A stretch of DNA of 17,008 bases from Pseudonocardiales bacterium. GTDB taxonomy: Bacteria; Actinomycetota; Actinomycetes; Mycobacteriales; Pseudonocardiaceae. Location: contig JAODNG010000468.1 in NCBI GenBank assembly GCA_025465385.1, positions 1-17,008 on the forward strand. The letters run 5' to 3'. Positions 7,423-15,166 of this stretch are shown piece by piece. The notes under the pieces are model-generated. The model worked only from the letters and a program-made list of their open reading frames with translations. It had not been told where the DNA came from and did no database searches. The translations under genes were made by a program, and so were the position numbers. How positions within the stretch are numbered: position 1 is the stretch's first letter; the number at the start of each line of letters is the position of its first letter.

Positions 7423-8313
7423 TTAACCCGGGGTGCCACCGCCGCGCTGTCCGGCCATTGGACCAAGCAACGAGCTAGCCTGGTCGGCGATTCGCCGGGC
7501 GGCGTGTCGTAGTGACGCCGACTGCGGCCCATAGCGCAGCAGGTCACGCGATGTCGTTGCCACGACGTGGCGGATTGCCACCCCGAAGATCTCCGGCAAG
7601 TCGGCCATGCAGGCGCCCTGCGCACCTATCCCGGGCGCCAGTATCGGGCCGTTGACGGCGTTGAGCCGCAGGGCCCCGAGCGGTGCGGTAGCACCCACAA
7701 CCACACCGACGTCGCCGGGACGCCGGCCGGCGTTGCGGGCAGCGACGGCGTCGACCACGGACTGTGCAACGGTGGCCCCGGTACGGGTGACCGCGGCCTG
7801 CACGTCGCCACCCTCGGGGTTGGAGGTCAGTGCCAGCACGAAGACTCCGCGGCCGGTCCGACCGGCGAGCTCGAAGGCCGGATCCAGCGCGCCGATGCCA
7901 AGGTAGGGCGACACGGTGATCGCGTCGGCCGCCAGCGGCGCGCCGTCGCTGAGGTAGGCGGCGGCATACGCCGCCATGGTGGTGCCGATGTCACCACGCT
8001 TGACGTCGAGCAACACCAGCGCGCCGGCGTCCCGGGCCGCCAGCAGCACCCGCTCCAACACCGCAATACCTCGTGCTCCGTGCCGCTCGAAAAAGGCCGA
8101 CTGCGGCTTGATCAGGGCCAGCTCCGGCGCTAGCGCCTCGACCGCGCCGAGCGCGAACCTTTCAAGCCCCACCACGTCGTCACTCAATCCCCACTCCCGC
8201 AGCAGCGCCGGATGCGGATCGATCCCCGCACACAGCGGTCCCCGAGCTGCCACCGCCGCGCTCAACCGCGCTCCGAACCCGCATTCAACGGGCTCAGCGT
8301 TGTTATTCGGCAC
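7423..8313 (-). CDS. pyrF: orotidine 5'-phosphate decarboxylase, type 2
   Basis: Decarboxylates OMP to UMP, the last step of de novo UMP synthesis. 296 residues. GPLCAGIDPHPALL (25-38) and the catalytic D-x-K-x-x-D cluster LLDVKRGDIG (Asp103, Lys105, Asp108) identify the longer type 2 family common in actinobacteria. Later motifs include ITVSPYLGIGALDPA and VVVGATAP. An open frame extends back to 8460, but that part overlaps carB out of frame and is low complexity. I choose GTG 8313 because GGAG lies 7 bases upstream and conserved sequence (FGARLSAAVAARG) begins about 13 residues later. The start overlaps the carB end by 11 bases and sits in the loop of a long hairpin, so initiation may depend on ribosomes finishing carB. 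Confidence 0.95.
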   Translation of the reverse strand: MPNNNAEPVECGFGARLSAAVAARGPLCAGIDPHPALLREWGLSDDVVGLERFALGAVEALAPELALIKPQSAFFERHGARGIAVLERVLLAARDAGALVLLDVKRGDIGTTMAAYAAAYLSDGAPLAADAITVSPYLGIGALDPAFELAGRTGRGVFVLALTSNPEGGDVQAAVTRTGATVAQSVVDAVAARNAGRRPGDVGVVVGATAPLGALRLNAVNGPILAPGIGAQGACMADLPEIFGVAIRHVVATTSRDLLRYGPQSASLRHAARRIADQASSLLGPMAGQRGGGTPG

Positions 8314-8346
8314 TGGAGAACTCCGCTGAGCCCGCTGAATGCGGGT
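8277..8346 (-). repeat. 23-bp inverted repeat enclosing the carB stop and pyrF start
   Basis: Plus-strand arms 8277-8299 and 8324-8346 are complementary over 23 bases with one mismatch, which becomes a G-U pair in the carB-pyrF transcript. The 24-base loop (8300-8323) holds the carB stop TAA and the pyrF GTG start, with GAG of the pyrF GGAG ribosome site; its first G is the innermost stem base. The 5' arm encodes the last part of an extra CarB tail and the 3' arm encodes the PyrF N-terminus (AEPVECG). There is no U tract, so it is not a classical terminator. Confidence 0.85.
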
Positions 8347-11300
8347 GGGTAGGGGTGGGGGTGGGGCCGGCGCGGAGGGCGGCGTGCAGGGACTGGAGGG
8401 GGCGGACGGTGATGTCGCCGCGGATGAGAGCTTCGATGCCTTGGACGGCTGCGGCGGCACCCTGCATCGTGGTGATGCACGGGACGGACCGAGATACCGC
8501 CGCGGTGCGAATCTCGTACCCGTCCACCCGAGGACCGGGGTTGCCGTACGGGGTGTTGATAATCATATGGACTTGCCCGGCGTTGATCAGGTCAACGATG
8601 TTGTCCGGTCCTTCGAAGTGCTTGCGCACGACAGTGCAGGGGATGCCGTTGCGGCGCAGCGTGTTCGCGGTTCCCCGGGTAGCGAGAACTTCAAAACCGA
8701 GATCTGCCAGGCGCGCGGCCGGGAACACCATGGCCCGCTTGTCCCGGTTGGCCACTGACACGAACACCCGCCCTGACGTCGGCAGCGAGCCGTAAGCCGC
8801 GGCCTGCGACTTGGCAAAGGCCTGACCGAACGCGACGTCGATGCCCATGACCTCGCCGGTGGACTTCATCTCGGGTCCGAGCAACGAGTCCACCCCCTGG
8901 CCCTCCGGGGTGCGGAACCGGTGGAAGGGCAGCACGGCCTCCTTGACCGCCACCGGCGCATCGGCAGGCAGGTCACCACCGTCGCCATGCGCCATGAGCA
9001 AGCCCTCAGCTCGCAGTTGCGCGATGCTGGCGCCGAGCATGATCCGCGCGGCCGCCTTGGCCAGCGGTACCGCGGTGGCCTTCGACACGAACGGTGCGGT
9101 ACGGCTGGCTCGCGGGTTAGCCTCGAGCACGTAGAGCACGTCGTCTTTCAGCGCGTACTGCACGTTGAGCAGACCGAGCACGCCGATCTCGCGGGCAATC
9201 GCCTCGGTCGAGGTGCGCACCGCAGCCAAGTCTGATTCTCCGAGCGTGATCGGCGGCAGCGCGCAGGCGGAGTCCCCGGAGTGGACCCCGGCCTCCTCGA
9301 TGTGTTCCATGATCCCACCGAGATAGACCTCGGCGCCGTCGCACAGCGCGTCGACGTCGATCTCGATGGCGTCATCGAGGAAGCGGTCTACCAAGACCGG
9401 GTGCTCAGGAGTGATCTCGGTGGCCCTGGCGATGTAGCCGGCGAGGGTCTGCTCGTCGTAGACGATCTCCATGCCGCGTCCGCCGAGCACGTAGGAGGGC
9501 CGGACCAACACGGGGTAGCCAATCTCGTCGGCGATCTTGCGCGCCTCCGCGAACGACGTGGCGGTGCCGAAGGACGGGGCGGGCAATCCGGCACGCTCCA
9601 GCACCGCGCCGAACGATCCACGATCCTCGGCCAGATGAATAGCCGCTGGCGACGTACCGACCACCGGGACACCCGCGTCGGCAAGCCGCTGCGCGAGACC
9701 CAGCGGGGTCTGCCCGCCCAGCTGCACAATCACGCCGGCCACGGTGCCCGAGATGCGCTCGGCGTGCACCACCTCCATGACGTCTTCGAAGGTCAGCGGC
9801 TCGAAGTAGAGCCGGTCTGCGGTGTCGTAGTCGGTCGACACCGTCTCCGGATTGCAGTTGATCATCACGGTCTCGTAGCCGCGGCCCTCGTTATCAGGGG
9901 CAGCGCGCAGTGCCATCGCGGCGTGCACGCACGAATAGTCGAACTCGATGCCCTGGCCGATCCGGTTCGGCCCGGAACCCAAGATGATCACCTTAGGCCG
10001 TTCCCGCTGCTCGCTGACCTCAGTCTCGGCCTCAGGGTCGCTCTCGTAGGCTGAGTAGTGGTACGGGGTGCGCGCGGCGAACTCGGCAGCGCAGGTATCC
10101 ACGGTCTTGTAGACCGGCCGGACGCCCAGCCGATGCCGCAGCGCAGCGACCTGCGGCTCGGTGAACTCGGCGCGTACGGCAGCGAGTTGGCGGTCGGAGA
10201 TGCCGGCGCGCTTGGCCCGGCGCAGCAGCGGCTCGTCCAGTTCCCGAGCAGCCACCAGCTCAGCGTGCAGCTCCACCAGGCCGGCGATCTGGTCGATGAA
10301 CCACGGATCGATACCCGAAGCGGCTGCGACCTCAGTAACCGTCGCGCCCAGCCGCAGGGCCCGCTCAGCGGCGTAAAGCCGGCCGTCATGCGGCACTTGC
10401 AGCGCCGCCAGCTCTGACGCCACAGTGGCGTCAGGTGGATCGGGTCTGGTCCAGAATCCGGCGGCGGACGTCTCCATCGAGCGCAGCGCCTTGCCCAGCG
10501 CCTCGGGGAACGAGCGGCCCAGCGCCATCCCCTCGCCCACCGACTTCATCGTGGTGGTCAGCGTGGGGTCCGCGCCGGGGAACTTCTCGAAGGCGAACCG
10601 GGGCACCTTGACCACCACATAGTCCAGGGTGGGTTCGAAGCTGGCGGGGGTCTCACCGGTGATGTCGTTGGTGATCTCATCCAAGGTGTATCCGATCGCT
10701 AGTTTCGCCGCGATCTTGGCAATGGGAAAGCCGGTGGCCTTGGACGCCAACGCGGACGAACGAGACACTCGAGGATTCATCTCGATCACGACCAGACGGC
10801 CGGTGCTGGGATGCACCGCGAACTGGATGTTGCAGCCGCCGGTGTCCACCCCGACCTCACGGAGCACCGCGATGCCCACGTCACGCATGTGCTGGTACTC
10901 ACGGTCGGTGAGCGTCATCGCCGGGGCGACGGTGACCGAGTCTCCGGTGTGCACACCCATCGGGTCGATGTTCTCGATAGAACACACCACCACCACGTTG
11001 TCCCGGTGGTCTCGCATCAGCTCAAGCTCGTATTCTTTCCAGCCCAGCACGCTCTCCTCGATGAGCACCTGGTGCACTGGGCTTTCGGCTAGGCCCGAAG
11101 TAGCGAGCCGCTCGAGCTCGGCCGGGGTGTGCGCCATCCCCGAGCCGAGCCCACCCATGGTGTACGACGGCCGGATCACTACTGGCAGGCCGAGCTCGCC
11201 GGCGGCCTCGCGGATCTGCTCCAGCGAGCCGCAGACGGCGCTGCGCGGCACTTCGGCGCCCACCGCGTGCACCACGTCCTTGAACTTCAGCCGGTCCTCA

Positions 11301-11677
11301 CCGCGCTGGATGGCCTCGATGTCAGCGCCGATCAACTCCACGCCGTAACGCGCCAGGACGCCACGCTCGTGCAGCGCGACGGCAGTGTTCAGCGCGGTCT
11401 GCCCGCCCAGGGTGGCCAGCAAGGCGTCCGGACGCTCGGCGGCGATCACCTTCTCGACGAACTCCGGGGTGATCGGCTCTATGTAGGTCGCATCGGCGAA
11501 CTCCGGGTCAGTCATGATCGTCGCTGGGTTCGAGTTCACCAGGCTGACCCGCAGGCCCTCCTCCCGCAACACCCGGCAAGCTTGCGTACCTGAGTAGTCG
11601 AACTCGCAGCCCTGCCCGATCACTATCGGCCCAGACCCCACCACTAATACATGCCGAATATCAGCTCTCCTGCCCAC
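8303..11677 (-). CDS. carB: carbamoyl-phosphate synthase large chain
   Basis: Makes carbamoyl phosphate from bicarbonate, two ATP and ammonia channelled from CarA, supplying pyrimidine and arginine synthesis. It shows the standard internal duplication. The carboxyphosphate half (1-400) begins HVLVVGSGPIVIGQG and has ATP-grasp motifs SYTMGGLGSG and EMNPRVSRSSALASKATG. An oligomerisation region follows (about 401-550). The carbamate-phosphorylating half restarts at 562 with KVIILGSGPNRIGQGIEFDY and contains PSYVLGGRGMEIVY and LEANPRASRTAPFVSKAT. The C-terminal allosteric MGS-like domain (about 970-1104) includes VFVSVANRDKR and INTPYGNPG. At 1124 residues it is slightly long, because the last 20 residues (PTPTPTHPHSAG onward) are a low-complexity addition, part of it made by the inverted repeat. 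GTG 11677 overlaps the carA stop by one base (TAGTG) behind a GGGGGGAAG ribosome site. Confidence 0.98.
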   Translation of the reverse strand: MGRRADIRHVLVVGSGPIVIGQGCEFDYSGTQACRVLREEGLRVSLVNSNPATIMTDPEFADATYIEPITPEFVEKVIAAERPDALLATLGGQTALNTAVALHERGVLARYGVELIGADIEAIQRGEDRLKFKDVVHAVGAEVPRSAVCGSLEQIREAAGELGLPVVIRPSYTMGGLGSGMAHTPAELERLATSGLAESPVHQVLIEESVLGWKEYELELMRDHRDNVVVVCSIENIDPMGVHTGDSVTVAPAMTLTDREYQHMRDVGIAVLREVGVDTGGCNIQFAVHPSTGRLVVIEMNPRVSRSSALASKATGFPIAKIAAKLAIGYTLDEITNDITGETPASFEPTLDYVVVKVPRFAFEKFPGADPTLTTTMKSVGEGMALGRSFPEALGKALRSMETSAAGFWTRPDPPDATVASELAALQVPHDGRLYAAERALRLGATVTEVAAASGIDPWFIDQIAGLVELHAELVAARELDEPLLRRAKRAGISDRQLAAVRAEFTEPQVAALRHRLGVRPVYKTVDTCAAEFAARTPYHYSAYESDPEAETEVSEQRERPKVIILGSGPNRIGQGIEFDYSCVHAAMALRAAPDNEGRGYETVMINCNPETVSTDYDTADRLYFEPLTFEDVMEVVHAERISGTVAGVIVQLGGQTPLGLAQRLADAGVPVVGTSPAAIHLAEDRGSFGAVLERAGLPAPSFGTATSFAEARKIADEIGYPVLVRPSYVLGGRGMEIVYDEQTLAGYIARATEITPEHPVLVDRFLDDAIEIDVDALCDGAEVYLGGIMEHIEEAGVHSGDSACALPPITLGESDLAAVRTSTEAIAREIGVLGLLNVQYALKDDVLYVLEANPRASRTAPFVSKATAVPLAKAAARIMLGASIAQLRAEGLLMAHGDGGDLPADAPVAVKEAVLPFHRFRTPEGQGVDSLLGPEMKSTGEVMGIDVAFGQAFAKSQAAAYGSLPTSGRVFVSVANRDKRAMVFPAARLADLGFEVLATRGTANTLRRNGIPCTVVRKHFEGPDNIVDLINAGQVHMIINTPYGNPGPRVDGYEIRTAAVSRSVPCITTMQGAAAAVQGIEALIRGDITVRPLQSLHAALRAGPTPTPTHPHSAGSAEFSSAE

Positions 11678-12933
11678 TACTTCCCCCCTCGAGCGCTATT
11701 CGGAGCCGAACCGTCGTTTTCCACCCTCGGCGGACCGCCATTCGGAGCCGAAACGCCGTCGGGGTGGGCCATGAGCTGGTAGAAGCGGTCGAAGAGGTAT
11801 GCGGCGTCGTGTGGGCCGGCGGCTGCTTCGGGGTGGTATTGGACGCTGAAGGCTGGGATCTCCAGGCAGGTGAGGCCTTCTACGGTGTTGTCATTGGGGC
11901 AGGAGTGGCTGACTACCGCGGTGCCGAAGTCGGACTCGAAGCGCTCGCCCGGCTCCCCCACCACTGCGAAACCGTGGTTCTGCGAGGTGATCGCCACCCG
12001 CCCAGTGGCGTGCTCGACAACCGGGACGTTGATCCCGCGGTGCCCGTAGCGCATCTTGTAGGTTCCCCGACCCAGCGCCCGGCCGAGAATCTGGTTGCCG
12101 AAGCAGATCCCGAACAGCGGCAGCCGTCGCTCCAGCACTGCGCGGGTCAGCGCGACTGCGTGGTGCGCGGTGGCCGGATCACCCGGCCCATTGGACAGGA
12201 ACACCCCGTCGGGAGATAGCTCTAATATTTGCTCCAGGGTGGCTGTGGCCGGCAGGACATGCGTCTCGATCCCTAACGCGGCCAGCATCCGCGGAGTATT
12301 GAACTTGATCCCCAAATCCAGCGCCACCACGCGGAACCGCCGCTGAATGCGGCTGGCGGGGACGGTGTAGGCGGTACTTGTGGTGACTTCGCCGAGCAGG
12401 TCGGCACCGGCCATCGAGGGGCTGGCCAGCACCCGGGCCAGCAGCTGGGTCGGGTCCGCCAGGGCGTCACCAGAGAAGATGCCGGCTCGCATCGAGCCGT
12501 GCTCGCGAAGCCGGCGGGTCAAGGCGCGGGTGTCCACGCCGGAGATCCCCACGACACCTTGGGCCGACAGCTCTTCGCCTAGCGGTCGCAGCGAGCGCCA
12601 GCTGGACGGTAGCCGCGCCGGGTCGCGCACCACGTAGCCGGCGACCCAGATCCGGCGCGACTCGTCGTCCTGGTCGTTCCAGCCGGTGTTGCCGATGTGC
12701 GGCGCGGTCTGCACCACGATCTGCCGGCGGTAGGACGGGTCGGTGAGGGTCTCCTGGTACCCGGTCATGCCGGTGGCGAACACCGCTTCACCCAGCGTCT
12801 GACCCACCGCGCCGTAGGTTTCGCCACGCACGATAGTGCCGTCCTCCAGCACCAGCAGCGCCAGCCCGCGCTCCACCGCCGTTGTTCTGGTCACCGCTGT
12901 TGTTTTGGTCACCGCTGTTGTTTTGGTCAACAC
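11677..12933 (-). CDS. carA: carbamoyl-phosphate synthase small chain (glutamine amidotransferase)
   Basis: Hydrolyses glutamine and passes ammonia to CarB. The CarA-specific N-terminal domain (22-195) has GETYGAVGQTLGEAVF, TGMTGYQETLTDPSY and GVVGISGVDTRALTRRLREHG. The class I amidotransferase domain carries Cys277 in LFGICFGNQILGRALG and His367/Glu369 in FSVQYHPEAAAGP, a complete triad. Both ends are unusual. Residues 3-20 are a threefold TKTTAV repeat, and the last 25 or so residues include two SAPN units made by a DNA repeat. I prefer GTG 12933, with AAGG 4 bases upstream; it overlaps the pyrC stop by 7 bases. Each 18-base repeat also offers an in-frame GTG, but none has a ribosome site. 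Confidence 0.97.
   Translation of the reverse strand: MLTKTTAVTKTTAVTRTTAVERGLALLVLEDGTIVRGETYGAVGQTLGEAVFATGMTGYQETLTDPSYRRQIVVQTAPHIGNTGWNDQDDESRRIWVAGYVVRDPARLPSSWRSLRPLGEELSAQGVVGISGVDTRALTRRLREHGSMRAGIFSGDALADPTQLLARVLASPSMAGADLLGEVTTSTAYTVPASRIQRRFRVVALDLGIKFNTPRMLAALGIETHVLPATATLEQILELSPDGVFLSNGPGDPATAHHAVALTRAVLERRLPLFGICFGNQILGRALGRGTYKMRYGHRGINVPVVEHATGRVAITSQNHGFAVVGEPGERFESDFGTAVVSHSCPNDNTVEGLTCLEIPAFSVQYHPEAAAGPHDAAYLFDRFYQLMAHPDGVSAPNGGPPRVENDGSAPNSARGGK
11698..11752. repeat. two copies of ATTCGGAGCCGAA inside the carA 3' end
   Basis: Identical 13-base copies lie at 11698-11710 and 11740-11752, 42 bases apart and so in the same frame; each yields Ser-Ala-Pro-Asn in CarA. Each contains inverted arms TTCGG/CCGAA. 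A 12/13 match (ATTCGGTGCCGAA) ends mihF at 7030-7042. They account for much of CarA's extra C-terminal tail. Confidence 0.75.
12340..12352. repeat. second copy of the palindromic core CCGCTGAATGCGG
   Basis: This 13-base palindrome-like core (CCGC-TGAAT-GCGG) is identical to 8332-8344 in the right arm of the carB/pyrF inverted repeat; the left arm of that repeat carries it with one change. Here it lies inside carA and encodes RIQRR. Two copies in 17 kb could be chance in a GC-rich genome. Confidence 0.4.
12874..12927 (-). repeat. three tandem 18-bp repeats at the 5' end of carA
   Basis: On the minus strand the unit ACCAAAACAACAGCGGTG occurs at 12927-12910 and again, identical, at 12909-12892. 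A third copy with two changes is at 12891-12874. Each encodes TKTTAV (TRTTAV in the third). The array begins directly after the carA start and overlaps the pyrC stop. Because 18 is a multiple of three, copy-number changes would keep carA in frame. Confidence 0.95.
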
Positions 12934-14222
12934 AGCACCTTCCCGTCCTCAGCGGTGATCGCGCCGCGCAGCATGGTGACCAGCACCCGGCCTGGCAGCT
13001 CCATCCCCTCAAAGGGAGTGTTATCGGCGAGACTGGCCAGCTGCGCCCCGTGCACCGTCCAGGTGGCGTCTGGGTCGACCAGGATCAATGTCGCCGGCTC
13101 CCCGACTGCGATGGGACGACCCTGGTCAGTCGCCGCACCGATGCGGGCCGGGCGCTCGCTCATCACGCGGGCCACTCCCCGCCAGTCCAGCAGGCCGGGG
13201 CGCACCATGGTGGCCACCACCACTGACAGGGCCGTCTGCAGTCCCAGCATCCCGGGCCGGGCCGCCGACCACTCGCAGTCCTTGTCCTGGCCGGCGTGCG
13301 GGGCATGGTCGGTCGCCACGCAATCCACGATCCCGTCGGCCAGCGCGGCGCGCAGCGCCGCGGTGTCAGCAGCGGTACGTAGCGGTGGGTTGACCTTGTT
13401 GACCGGGTCGTAGCCGGCCAGGCGCTCATCGGTGAGCAATAAGTGGTGCGGGGTGACTTCGGCAGACACCCGAATTCCACGTTGCTTGGCCCACCGCAGC
13501 ACTTCCACCGTGCCTGCGGTGGACACATGGCAGACATGCAACGCCGCCGCGGCGTCCCGGGCGAGCAGGCAGTCCCGCGCCACGATCGACTCCTCCGCAG
13601 CGGCCGGCCAGCCGGCCAGCCCCAACCGGGCGGCAACTTCTCCCTCATGGGCCTGAGCGCCGGCGGTGAGTCGAGGATCCTCGGCGTGCTGGGCAATCAC
13701 CCCGCCGAGCCCTCGGACGTACTCCAGGGCCCGGCGCATCAGCAGTGAGTCGTGCACGCACAAGCCGTCGTCGGAGAACATCCGCACCGCCGCTGCGGAC
13801 GCGGCCATGGCGCCTAGGTCAGCGAGCCGCTCACCGCGCAGGCCGGCGGTGACCGCGCCGACCGGATGCACATCGACGAGCCCGACATCACGGCCGCGCC
13901 GGTACACGTGCTCGACGACCACCGCGGTGTCGGCCACCGGATCGGTGTTGGCCATCGCGAACACCGCGGTGTAGCCACCCAGCGCCGCGGCGGCCGAGCC
14001 GGTGGCGATCGTCTCTGCGTCCTCCCGACCGGGTTCGCGCAGGTGCGAGTGCAGGTCGACCAGGCCGGGCAGCGCAACCAGGCCCCCGCCGTCGAAGTGC
14101 TCGGCGCCGGCTCCGTCCAGTTGGGCGCCCAGCTCAGCGATCACTCCCCCGCGGACCAGCAAGTCGATCGGGTCGCCCGCGCCATAGGGCCGGATCCCAC
14201 GCAACAGCAGGGGTCGGGTCAT
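12927..14222 (-). CDS. pyrC: dihydroorotase, class I
   Basis: Cyclises N-carbamoyl-aspartate to dihydroorotate, the third step of pyrimidine synthesis. 431 residues, typical of the free-standing class I zinc amidohydrolases. The metal-binding HxH is His58/His60 in LVDLHSHLREPG. Asp151 in MFSDDG is the metal-bridging acid of class I enzymes, with further ligands His179 (AQHAED) and His232 (CHVST). The catalytic Asp305 is in VATDHAPHA, and KVNPPLR is conserved. The ATG 14222 overlaps the pyrB stop as ATGA. The 3' end overlaps carA by 7 bases, leaving no room for the small membrane-protein gene found between pyrC and carA in Mycobacterium and Streptomyces. Confidence 0.97.
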   Translation of the reverse strand: MTRPLLLRGIRPYGAGDPIDLLVRGGVIAELGAQLDGAGAEHFDGGGLVALPGLVDLHSHLREPGREDAETIATGSAAAALGGYTAVFAMANTDPVADTAVVVEHVYRRGRDVGLVDVHPVGAVTAGLRGERLADLGAMAASAAAVRMFSDDGLCVHDSLLMRRALEYVRGLGGVIAQHAEDPRLTAGAQAHEGEVAARLGLAGWPAAAEESIVARDCLLARDAAAALHVCHVSTAGTVEVLRWAKQRGIRVSAEVTPHHLLLTDERLAGYDPVNKVNPPLRTAADTAALRAALADGIVDCVATDHAPHAGQDKDCEWSAARPGMLGLQTALSVVVATMVRPGLLDWRGVARVMSERPARIGAATDQGRPIAVGEPATLILVDPDATWTVHGAQLASLADNTPFEGMELPGRVLVTMLRGAITAEDGKVLC

Positions 14223-15166
14223 GCCTGTTCCTCTTGGGCGGCGAGCAGGTGGTAAAGCACAGCCATCCGCACGTGCACTCCGTTACGCACCTGTTCGGTG
14301 ATCGCGGCGCGGGGGGAGTCGGCAACCGAGTGCGCGATTTCCATGCCCCGCAGCATCGGCCCTGGATGAAGCACCACAGCGTGCTCGGGCAACAACGCCA
14401 GACGCGCCTCGGTGAGCCCATAGTTGATCGAGTACTCCCGGGCAGAGGGAAAGAACTGGCCGCGCATTCGTTCGGCCTGCACCCGCAGCATCATCACCGC
14501 ATCGGTACCGGATAACGCGGCATCGAGGTCATGCCCGACTGTGACTGGCCAGCCGCGCGGTTCCCGTAAACCCCAGTTCTCGACTCCGCACGGGAGCAGA
14601 GTGGGTGGAGCGACGAGCCGGACACGGGCACCCAGCGTGATCAAAAGGTCAATGTTCGAGCGGGCGACCCTGCTGTGCAGCACGTCGCCTACGATGGTGA
14701 CGGTCCGCCCATTCAGGGTGCCCAATCGGTCACGTAGGGTAGCCGCATCTAACAGTGCTTGGGTCGGATGCTGGTGGCTGCCGTCCCCAGCGTTGATCAC
14801 ATGCGTGGGTACCCAGTCGGCTAGGCGATGAGCCGCACCAGAGGCCGGGTGGCGGATCACCACGCAGTCCGCGCCCATCGCCGCGAGCGTGAACGCGGTA
14901 TCGCGCAGGGACTCACCTTTGCCCACCGATGAGTCACCGGCCGAGATGTTGACGACATCGGCGCTCATCCACTTGCCGGCGATTTCGAAGGACGCGCGGG
15001 TACGGGTGGACTGCTCGTAGAACAACGTGACCACCGTGCGCCCCCGCAACGTAGGTAACTTGCGCACCTCCCGACCCAGCAACGAGCGTTTGAGCGCCTC
15101 GGCGGTGTCGAGCAACGCGGTGGCGGCCTCTCGCGGTAGATCAGCAGCGCTCAACAGATGTCTCAC
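14219..15166 (-). CDS. pyrB: aspartate carbamoyltransferase catalytic subunit
   Basis: Transfers the carbamoyl group from carbamoyl phosphate to aspartate, the committed step of pyrimidine synthesis. 315 residues. The carbamoyl-phosphate site STRTR is at 53-57 in LFYEQSTRTRASFE, and the flexible loop SSVGKGES is at 79-86. HPTQALLD is at 133-140 and VVLHPGPMLRGMEI lies near the end. No regulatory subunit (pyrI) is present, as expected in actinobacteria. The start is GTG 15166, overlapping the pyrR stop as GTGA, so the two are translationally coupled and any translational repression of pyrR should spread to pyrB. Confidence 0.98.
   Translation of the reverse strand: MRHLLSAADLPREAATALLDTAEALKRSLLGREVRKLPTLRGRTVVTLFYEQSTRTRASFEIAGKWMSADVVNISAGDSSVGKGESLRDTAFTLAAMGADCVVIRHPASGAAHRLADWVPTHVINAGDGSHQHPTQALLDAATLRDRLGTLNGRTVTIVGDVLHSRVARSNIDLLITLGARVRLVAPPTLLPCGVENWGLREPRGWPVTVGHDLDAALSGTDAVMMLRVQAERMRGQFFPSAREYSINYGLTEARLALLPEHAVVLHPGPMLRGMEIAHSVADSPRAAITEQVRNGVHVRMAVLYHLLAAQEEQA

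Noticed and set aside
8314..8460. 49-residue N-terminal extension of PyrF
   Set aside because: It is the out-of-frame shadow of the carB 3' end, and GTG 8313 has a well-placed GGAG.
10629..11348. 239-codon open frame on the plus strand
   Set aside because: Serine/threonine-rich antisense translation of the carB ATP-grasp region; no ribosome site or recognisable domain.
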